Positions 8,393 to 17,000 of a stretch of 35,654 bases of DNA are shown here, one piece after another. Both the position numbers and the translations under genes were made by a program. The stretch comes from Acidobacteriaceae bacterium (GTDB lineage: Bacteria; Acidobacteriota; Terriglobia; Terriglobales; Acidobacteriaceae): assembly GCA_025449575.1 (NCBI GenBank), contig JANWJB010000009.1, forward strand, positions 1-35,654. The letters run 5' to 3'. A model generated the notes under the pieces. That model did no database searches, was not told the DNA's origin, and saw only the letters and a program-made list of their open reading frames with translations. How positions within the stretch are numbered: position 1 is the stretch's first letter; every line of letters begins with the position of its first letter.

Positions 8393-11300
8393 TCGCGAGC
8401 GACCACACGCGGGAACCCATTGCCATTCTTGGAACCGCTCTGCGGCTTCCGGGAGGTGTCTTTTCACCTGAGCGGTTCTGGCAGGCGCTTGAGCAAGGGG
8501 AGGACTTGATCAGTATGGTGCCGCCGGAGCGCTGGAATGCTTCTTCTTTCCGGAGCTCTGATCCTGATGAAGCCGGCACGACATACGACGTGCATGGCGG
8601 GTTCATTTCAGATATCGATGCTTTCGACGCGGATTTTTTTGGCATTCATCCCCGCGAGGCCTCTAAAGCCGATCCCCAGCAGCGTCTCCTTTTGGAACTT
8701 ACCTGGGAAGCGCTGGAGCGTTCCTCGATCAACCCGCACAGCCTGGCCCGCTCGCAGACTGGGGTATGGATAGGCATCTCCAACAGCGACTGGACGCGCA
8801 TTCTGCTGGAGGAGCCACGAAAAATTGATGGCTATACGAGCACCGGAGCTGCAAATAGTGTCGCAGCGGGCCGGATCGCGTACTTTTTGGGGAGTTATGG
8901 CCCGGCAGAAGTGATCGACACGGCATGCTCCTCATCGTTGGTGGCCGTCCATCACGCGGTTCAAAGTCTACGTCGGGGAGAAACCAATCTTGCGATCGTC
9001 GGCGGCGTAAATCTAATCCTCTCTCCCGAGTTGAACATTTGCTTCTCGCGCAGTGGAATGTTGTCGCGCAGTGGACGTTGCCACACGTTTGACAACGCGG
9101 CTGACGGTTACGTGCGTGGCGAAGCGTGCTGCGTAGTTGTGCTCAAGCGGTTGACCGACGCACAACGCGACGGCGACCCAATACTGGCAGTCATTCACGG
9201 AACAGCCGTGAATCAGGATGGACGTAGCGCTCGGCTTACAGCTCCGAACATCCGGGCGCAGAAGAACGTGATGAGGTCCGCATTGGCGGACGCCGGCCTC
9301 GAAGCGACTTTGGTGAGCTACGTTGAGGCGCATGGTACCGGCACACCACTTGGCGATCCCATGGAGTTTCTTTCGATAGGGGCTGTGTATGGCGAAGGGC
9401 ATACCGAATCAAGTCCGCTTCATGTCGGATCGGTGAAGACTAATCTGGGTCACGCTGAGGGGGCAGCTGGATTGACGGGCTTGATCAAAGTCGTCCTGAT
9501 GCTGCAGCCAGGTCATTGCATTGCACCTCATCTTCATTTTGTTTCGCCGAGTTCCCGCATCGACTGGCAAAAGTGGCCAATCAAAGTTCCTACAACGCCG
9601 ACCCCCTGGCCGCATGAAGGCAGCGTCCAATTTGCCGGTATCAGTTCGTTTGGATTCAGTGGCACGAATGCGCACGTGATTGTCGGATCTGTCGACGGGA
9701 TGTTGAGTCCTGCACCGGCCGTAGCAGCGCTCTCATCAGAGGATGCGGTTCTCTGCATTTCCGCGGCTCATCCGCAGGCATTGCAATCACTGGCTGCTGA
9801 CTATATTGAATTTCTACGGAAAACGAGAGAGAGCTTTTCCGATATTTGCCAGAGCGCATTGCACACGCGCGCCACGCTCGCGCACCGGCTGGCAGTGACA
9901 GCTTCTGACTCGTCGGCGGCGGCCCGCGCCATCGAGCAATGGCTTGGTGGCCGGCCTGCTTCCAATGTCGTCACTAGGAGCGAGGACGAGATTGAAAGCT
10001 TGGCATCCGGCGTGACATTGAATCAAGCGGCGGTGGATTATTTAACCGGTGAGAAGCTGCGAATTCCCCCCTTAAGTTCAAGACGTGTTCCGTTGCCGCT
10101 CTATTCTTTCCGGAAACAGCGATTCTGGTTTGGAGACGCTCCGGAGATTCAGTGGAAGCTGGAGCGCGAGCGGACATGGCAAGCATTGTGTGCGGAGGCC
10201 GTGCGACAGAGCTGCCAGGGACCATTGGGATGGAACCCAGATACATATCCGCAGCGGTGGGCATTGCTTGAACAGCTGACTTTGGCGCACGCTCGGAATG
10301 TCCTTTCTCACGCAGGTGCTTTTCCCGAAGGAAGCGCTGCGACCGTTAGTGACGTGATGCGGAACTGCGGCTTCCAGGCCATCTATCACAGGCTGATCAG
10401 TCGATGGCTGCGGAGCCTGGCGAATGCGGGAATACTGGTGGAAACCGACCAGGGGTATCGGCCAATTGGAAAGTTGGCTCCCGTTGAACTGGAAGATCTT
10501 TGGCGCGAGGTGGAGAAATCGCTAAAGTCGGACCCTGGAGTGTTGGCCTATTTCCGGCGCTGCGGGACTCTTCTGGAAGAAGTGCTGACCGGAAATGCAA
10601 GTCCATTGGAAACGCTCTTTCCTGCGGGGTCATTCGACTTGGCCGAGGCGCTCTACCGGCGATCTCCAGAGGCTCGCTACAGCAACGCTATCGTTGCCAA
10701 TGCTATCCGGACTGCGGTTCAGGGATGGGGAAGGAAGCGCAATGCGCGCATATTGGAGATAGGGGCAGGAACGGGAGGAACCACATCTGCGGTGGCGCCC
10801 CTGCTGCCACCCCGCGAGACGGAATATTGGTTCACCGATCTCTCTGAGTTATTTTTGCGTCACGCGCGGCAGAATTTTGGCCAGTTTCCATTTATTCGCT
10901 ACAGTTTTTTCGACCTTGACCGCGAGCCCGAAGAACAGGGCCTGCCCGTCGATTATTTCGATGTAGTGATGGCGGCGAATGCAGTGCACGCGTCTCGCAA
11001 TCTCTCTCAGTCCCTCGATCGAATTCACCGGATGCTTGCTCCTGGCGGCATTCTCGTGCTCATTGAGACGACGGTCCACCAGGCATGCTTCGACATGTCG
11101 ATCGGTTTGATCGACGGATGGCAGCATTTCGAAGACTCGGAACGGACCGAACACCCACTGCTTTCTGAGAGCAGATGGTGCGAGGTGCTGTTGGAAAGCG
11201 GATTCGAGCAGGCGATAAGTCTTCCTGCAAAGGACTCGCCCGCTTCGTTTGCGGGTCAGTGTGTGGTGTTGGCGCAGCGCAATTTCGGATCTCCGCGCTC

Positions 11301-11805
11301 TGTGTCCCAGGATGCTGCTGCCGATCCAGGCGGCAGGGTGGAGCGATTCGGTGAGCGACTGGATGAGCACAGGATTACGTTGGATGGAGAATCTGCTGAG
11401 CACAGGGACTCCGAGCGTGCGGAACAAATTGACGGAGTTGTGCGGCAGGTGATCTGCCGGGTGTGCCAACTGACAATTTCTCCCCAAGAACTGGGCGATC
11501 GCGACCGGTTGAGCGATCTGGGATTGGATTCTCTGGTCGCGCTGGAACTGCGCACTGAACTGGAGAAGGCGCTGGGCTTGAAAGGAAAAATCTCGGCTAC
11601 AGTCGCATTTGACACCGGGACAGTGGGAGAGCTGACAAATCGGCTAACGGAACTTATGTCACCAAGGGAAGAATCTGTCTCTGCCAAAAACAATTTGAAT
11701 GGGGTCATCGCGCATGATTCCAGAATGATCGGCGCAGAATCCCTGCAGAGGATGACCGATGCCGAGGTTGAAGGACTATTGAGGGAGCGATCATCCGAAC
11801 GATGA
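8389..11805 (+). CDS. Type I PKS module lacking AT: KS - C-methyltransferase - ACP
   Basis: KS: DTACSSSLVAVH, VEAHGTGTPLGDP, NLGHAEGAAGLTGLIK. Then VPLPLYSFRKQRFWF (post-AT/flanking-linker motif) with no AT GHSxG between. cMT: LYRRSPEARYSNAIVANAIRTA...ILEIGAGTGGTTSAV. ACP: DLGLDSLVALELR. Confidence 0.94.
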   Translation: MIASDHTREPIAILGTALRLPGGVFSPERFWQALEQGEDLISMVPPERWNASSFRSSDPDEAGTTYDVHGGFISDIDAFDADFFGIHPREASKADPQQRLLLELTWEALERSSINPHSLARSQTGVWIGISNSDWTRILLEEPRKIDGYTSTGAANSVAAGRIAYFLGSYGPAEVIDTACSSSLVAVHHAVQSLRRGETNLAIVGGVNLILSPELNICFSRSGMLSRSGRCHTFDNAADGYVRGEACCVVVLKRLTDAQRDGDPILAVIHGTAVNQDGRSARLTAPNIRAQKNVMRSALADAGLEATLVSYVEAHGTGTPLGDPMEFLSIGAVYGEGHTESSPLHVGSVKTNLGHAEGAAGLTGLIKVVLMLQPGHCIAPHLHFVSPSSRIDWQKWPIKVPTTPTPWPHEGSVQFAGISSFGFSGTNAHVIVGSVDGMLSPAPAVAALSSEDAVLCISAAHPQALQSLAADYIEFLRKTRESFSDICQSALHTRATLAHRLAVTASDSSAAARAIEQWLGGRPASNVVTRSEDEIESLASGVTLNQAAVDYLTGEKLRIPPLSSRRVPLPLYSFRKQRFWFGDAPEIQWKLERERTWQALCAEAVRQSCQGPLGWNPDTYPQRWALLEQLTLAHARNVLSHAGAFPEGSAATVSDVMRNCGFQAIYHRLISRWLRSLANAGILVETDQGYRPIGKLAPVELEDLWREVEKSLKSDPGVLAYFRRCGTLLEEVLTGNASPLETLFPAGSFDLAEALYRRSPEARYSNAIVANAIRTAVQGWGRKRNARILEIGAGTGGTTSAVAPLLPPRETEYWFTDLSELFLRHARQNFGQFPFIRYSFFDLDREPEEQGLPVDYFDVVMAANAVHASRNLSQSLDRIHRMLAPGGILVLIETTVHQACFDMSIGLIDGWQHFEDSERTEHPLLSESRWCEVLLESGFEQAISLPAKDSPASFAGQCVVLAQRNFGSPRSVSQDAAADPGGRVERFGERLDEHRITLDGESAEHRDSERAEQIDGVVRQVICRVCQLTISPQELGDRDRLSDLGLDSLVALELRTELEKALGLKGKISATVAFDTGTVGELTNRLTELMSPREESVSAKNNLNGVIAHDSRMIGAESLQRMTDAEVEGLLRERSSER

Positions 11806-14042
11806 ACGATCAGGAGCAATCCGGCGAGCAGCTCTCTCCGTTGAAGCTGGCATTCTTGAAACTGCAGGAGGCGGAGGAGCGCGTTCGTCAATTGGAAGCC
11901 GCGCAGACTGCTCCGATCGCCATTGTCGGAATTGGCTGCCGTATTCCGGGTGGGGAAGCGGGTCCTGATTCATATTGGCGTTTGCTGCGTGACCGCCATA
12001 GCGCGATCTCGGACGGAATGCATCGTCGGCTCCGTTCTACAACCGGCGCTGTGCAGTTGCCGGATTCTGCGTGTCGAGCGGCCCTGCTAAGCCAAATGGA
12101 TCTGTTTGATCCGCAGCACTTCGGAATCTCACCGCGCGAAGCGGCCGCGATGGATCCACAGCAAAGGCTCCTACTGGAAGTGAGCTGGGAAGCTCTGGAA
12201 CATGCGGGTATCGATCCCGGCTCGCTATATCAAACCGGCACGGGAGTTTATATAGGAATCGCTTCGCACGATTATGCTCAGCTCCAGACGAGGGGCGGCA
12301 ATCTGCAGAATCTTCATTTGTACTTCGCGGCGGGAGCGGCATCAAGTGTCGCGGCCGGTCGAATTGCCTATACTCTGGGCCTGAATGGGCCGGCGATTTC
12401 GGTGGATACCGCGTGTTCTTCGTCACTGGTTGCGGTTCATTTGGCTCGCGAATCGTTGCTCAGGCAAGAGTGCTCGATGGCGCTTGCCGGAGGTGTCAAC
12501 GTGATCCTCGCTCCGGAAGCCTCTGTGGCTTTTGCTCAGGCGGGGATGCTGTCCTCGAGCGGCATTTGTTCCCCGTTTCTGAGTTCGGCGGACGGATTCG
12601 TGCGCGGGGAAGGTTGTGGCATTGTCGTTCTCAAGCGACTTGCTGATGCCGAAGCAGCCGGCGACCGCATTTTGGCGGTCATTTTAGGATCTGCTGTCAA
12701 CCAAGATGGCGCATCGAGCGGCTTAACGGCGCCGAACGGATTGGCGCAACAGTCACTGTTGCGAGAGGCATACCGGCGTTCCGGCATTGCACCATCGGAG
12801 ATCGGTTACATTGAAGCGCATGGCACTGGCACAAAGCTCGGAGATCCGATAGAAGCTGAGGCGCTGGGCGCCGTATTTGCGGGAAGATCCGACAAGCTCC
12901 CTATCGGCTCAGTGAAAGCGAACATCGGCCATCTAGAATCGGCGGCGGGGATCGCCGGGCTTATCAAATTGGTGTTGAGCATCGAGCACGGAGAAATTCC
13001 GGGACAGCTTCTGAGTCACGGCCTGAGCGAGCATATTCGTTGGGACGAGCTTTCTTTGGAGCTATCAAGGGAGACACGCGCCTGGCGGCCCATCGCAGGG
13101 CGGCGTATCGGCGGGGTGAGTTCTTTCGGATTTAGCGGCACGAATGCACATGTTGTGGTGGAAGGATGGCCGTGGGAACCGCGAGCCCGCGCGGTATCTG
13201 AAGGTCCCGACGTACTAGCACTTTCGGCCCGCACTGAAGCTGCACTGCGCGCGATGGCTGACAAATACGTGATCTTTTTGAAAGAGACAGGCTGGGACTG
13301 GAGCGAGATTTGTCACACTGCCGGCGCCGGGCGGGCTGCAATGGCAGAGAGGCTGGCCATAGTAGCCAACGGGAAAGAGGACGCTGCGGAGAAGCTTTCA
13401 ACCTGGCTCAATGGCAATGCGGCCGATCGAGTTTATCGGGGACAAGTGAGAAGTTCGCGTCGCGCAGATACGGAGCCAGCAGATGACCCGAGCCCGGAGA
13501 TCGTTGCCAAGCGGTTTGTCCTTGGCGACCATGTGGACTGGAATCGACGCCAGGCAGGCTTGAAGCTGCGCAGAGCCGACCTGCCGACGTATCCATTTCA
13601 GCGAGAACGCTACTGGTTCGAGGGGCGAGATCTCGAGAGCGATACGGCAGATAAGACAGTCGCGATTCCGCACGGCTCAACGGAGTCCTCTGCGCCGCTG
13701 CGAGATCTCCGGGTGATCCTCGCGAATGCATCTGCAGAACAGCGGTTGGAGATCATCCGGAATTTTCTGCGAGACGAAGTTGCAAGGGTTTTAGAAATGA
13801 ACACATTCGCCGAACCGGAAGAGGAGAAGTCGCTGATAGAGCTTGGAATGGATTCAACGATGGCGATGGAGCTGAAACATCGCGTCCAGCAGTCTTCCGG
13901 GGTGACATTACCAGCGAACTTCCTGTTTGAATATCCCACGATTCGGCGGGCTGCTACGTACCTGAATGCAATGATCGGATCAAACCAGTGCGGGTTAAGC
14001 TCGCAGACATATTCTGCTGGCTATGAGGACGTGGCGCTATGA
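11802..14042 (+). CDS. Type I PKS module lacking AT and reductive domains: docking helix - KS - ACP
   Basis: N-term LSPLKLAFLKLQEAEERVRQLEAAQTAPIAIVGIGCRIPGG; KS DTACSSSLVAVH, IEAHGTGTKLGDPIEA, NIGHLESAAGIAGLIK; linker LPTYPFQRERYWFEG; ACP IELGMDSTMAMELKHRV. Confidence 0.94.
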   Translation: MNDQEQSGEQLSPLKLAFLKLQEAEERVRQLEAAQTAPIAIVGIGCRIPGGEAGPDSYWRLLRDRHSAISDGMHRRLRSTTGAVQLPDSACRAALLSQMDLFDPQHFGISPREAAAMDPQQRLLLEVSWEALEHAGIDPGSLYQTGTGVYIGIASHDYAQLQTRGGNLQNLHLYFAAGAASSVAAGRIAYTLGLNGPAISVDTACSSSLVAVHLARESLLRQECSMALAGGVNVILAPEASVAFAQAGMLSSSGICSPFLSSADGFVRGEGCGIVVLKRLADAEAAGDRILAVILGSAVNQDGASSGLTAPNGLAQQSLLREAYRRSGIAPSEIGYIEAHGTGTKLGDPIEAEALGAVFAGRSDKLPIGSVKANIGHLESAAGIAGLIKLVLSIEHGEIPGQLLSHGLSEHIRWDELSLELSRETRAWRPIAGRRIGGVSSFGFSGTNAHVVVEGWPWEPRARAVSEGPDVLALSARTEAALRAMADKYVIFLKETGWDWSEICHTAGAGRAAMAERLAIVANGKEDAAEKLSTWLNGNAADRVYRGQVRSSRRADTEPADDPSPEIVAKRFVLGDHVDWNRRQAGLKLRRADLPTYPFQRERYWFEGRDLESDTADKTVAIPHGSTESSAPLRDLRVILANASAEQRLEIIRNFLRDEVARVLEMNTFAEPEEEKSLIELGMDSTMAMELKHRVQQSSGVTLPANFLFEYPTIRRAATYLNAMIGSNQCGLSSQTYSAGYEDVAL

Positions 14043-17000
14043 CCTCGCTGATCCAGATGCTGTCCGACTTGCGTTTACGCGGCGTGGTTTTTTCACTCGA
14101 TGGCGAGCACCTCCGATGCAACGCGCCCAAAGGGATCATAACTCCAGAAATTCGCGATGAATTGGCAAAGCGAAAACAGGAGATTATCGGCCTGCTGAGG
14201 GCATCTGCTGAAATCCGCTTTAGCGAATCCCACGCAGACGCATCGGAATTCCCGCTGTCGAGTTCGCAGCGGAGACTATGGTTCATTCAAAAAATGGATC
14301 CACAGAATCCTGTGTATCACATCGCATTCACCATGCAGATGAGAGGTGAATTGCGGCGGGATGCTTTAGAGAATAGTCTCCGCATCCTCGTAGATCGGCA
14401 TGAGTCCCTTCGAACCGGCTTTCAGGAGAAAGCCGGCAAGCCTGTAGCGAGGATCGTAGAGGCCAAAACCTGGAACCCGACTTTTGTCGACCTCTCGCAT
14501 ATGGCGCCCAAGGATGCCGAGGAAGAGGCCAAGCGGCGCGCCGTTGAGGAGGCTCGTCTACCTTTTGCGCTGGAGCGCGCACCTCTTATTCGGGCGGTGC
14601 TTTATCGAACCGCAAACGATCATCATTCGCTGCTCCTTGTGATGCATCACATCATCTCCGATGGCTGGTCTGTCGGTGTCCTCGCCCGTGAGATCGGGGT
14701 GATCTATTCCGCCCTCAGCGCAGGCACCCGGCCGTTCCTTCCGCCACTAACTTCGCGATTTGCGGATTTTGTGCAATGGGAAACCGACACAGTCCAGCGC
14801 ACCTCCGAAGTTCATTTGCCCTATTGGCTCGAGCTCCTCAAGGGGCCTCTTCCACCCATACAGCTTTCCGGTGGACGGCGCAGGCCGGCAGTGCCAAGCT
14901 TTCGTGGCCGTCATGCCTCTGTCACGGTCGATCCATCTCTGCGGGAGGCGGTTGAGAAGCTCTGCCGTATGCATGATGTCACTCCCTTCATGTTCCTGCT
15001 TACTGTTTTTAAAGTGCTGCTTTATCGCTATACAGGGCAGAGCGACATCATCGTGGGAACTGCCAATTCCAACCGATCGCGCGAGGAATTTGCTTCGGTG
15101 GTGGGATTCTTCGTCGATAATCTCGTTCTCCGCAGCAATCTGAGCGGCAATCCCCGATTTCAGGACCTGCTGGCGCAAATTCGGCAAATGACTCATGCAA
15201 CATATGCCCACCAGGAACTCCCTTTCAGCTTGCTGATGGAGAGGCTGCAACCAGACAGAGAGCTAAGTCGAAATCCCCTGTTTCAGGTCGCTTTCGTCAT
15301 GCAGAATGCGCCGTTGGAACCGATTGAGTTCCCGGGCCTAAGCATTGAAGCCAAACCGCTCGACATTGGTGTATCGCCCATGGACCTCTCCGTTGGAGCA
15401 TGGCCCGACGGCGACGGTTACCGATTCGATCTGGAGTACTGCACGGATCTCTTCGATGAGCACTTCATTCACCCTTTTCTGGCGCAATACCTGAATCTTC
15501 TGCAGCAGGCAGTGAACGATCCCGAACAACACATTGAGAACATTCCTTTGGTCACCGAAAGAGAAAGACGTCAGCTGCTTGTGGATTGGAATGCTACGGC
15601 ACATTCGTATCCTTCTTTACCTGTCCATTCCGTCTTTGAAGAGTTCGTGCGGACACGAGGGAATGCAGCAGCACTGACTTTCGACGGTGGAGAGTACACC
15701 TATGGAGAACTCGATCGGCGAGCAAACACGATTGCTGCATGGCTCTCAGAGCGCGGCGTCGCGCCGGGATCCTTTGTAGCGGTCTGCGCCCCAGGAAGCC
15801 CGCTGGGAATTGCAGCATTCCTCGGCATACTCAAGGCGGGATGCGCATACTTCCCGCTTGCGCCGAATGATCCCCCTGAGCGGCTCAAAGGGATGTTGCA
15901 CGATGCGAGAACGGGAGTTCTCTTGACCACGGCGGAGTTGCGCCACCGGCTCTCTTCGCTCGAGGTGCCGTGTGTCGCAGTACTCGGGGAGATTTCCGCA
16001 GGATCGAGCAACGTGTTTGCCGGTCCGGCGGTTGATCCCAGCGATGCCGCTTGTCTGATGTTCACTTCGGGATCTACTGGAAAGCCGAAAGGAGTCGTGA
16101 TTCCGCATCGGAGTATTGGTCGATTGGTGCGAGGGACTGACTATGTGCGCTTTGCATCGGATGAGGTGTTTCTGCAGGTTTCTGCGCTGACTTTTGACGC
16201 TTCAACCACTGAAATCTGGGGGGCTTTGCTGAACGGTTCACGGCTTGTGCTGGTGGAGTCGGAACAACCGAGCGCCGAGGAGATTGGCCGAGCCATTCAA
16301 ATTTGTGGTGTGACAACGATGGTAATAACGGCAGCGCTCTTTCATTACCTTGTCGCTAACCATCTTGAAGCGCTCACTCCATTGAGACAAATAGTTGTCG
16401 GTGGCGACATTCTCTCACCGACGCATGTGGCTCAATTGCTCCGTAAGGCTTCTCATATTCACCTCGTGAACGCCTATGGCCCTACAGAGAACGGTACGAT
16501 CACGACTACATATAAAGTCAGCCTCGAATCTTTGGGTGGCGGTGCGATCCCAATTGGGCGACCGATTCATAACACCAGTGTTTTTCTGTTGGATGCAAAT
16601 CGGGAACTGGTTCCAACGGGCGCTACGGGTGACTTGTATGTTGCTGGGGATGGCCTTGCCATCGGCTACCTGAATGCGGCTGCAGAGACGAAGAGGGCTT
16701 TTGTCACACTGAATTTCGCTGAAACTGGAAGCGTGCGAGCATATTGCACCGGCGACCTGGCGCGCTATCGGCCAGACGGCGTACTTGAATTCCTGGGGCG
16801 AGATGACAAACAAGTGAAGGTGCACGGTCACCGCCTCGAACTCGGTGAGGTGGAAGAGGCGTTACTGTCGATTGCGGGTGTCCGTGCCGCGGTTGTTTCG
16901 ATGCGTACCGCATCGGATGGCAGCGGGAACTTGGTAGCGTACGTCGTCAGAGAAACTGGAGTGATCGCAAGACCGCGCGATTTGCAGTTTCAACTTCGTC

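Noticed and set aside
7766-8467. 233-aa minus-strand ORF
   Set aside because: Shadow ORF antisense to the clear type II thioesterase gene.
10849-11487. 212-aa minus-strand ORF
   Set aside because: Antisense to the cMT domain coding region; no family features.
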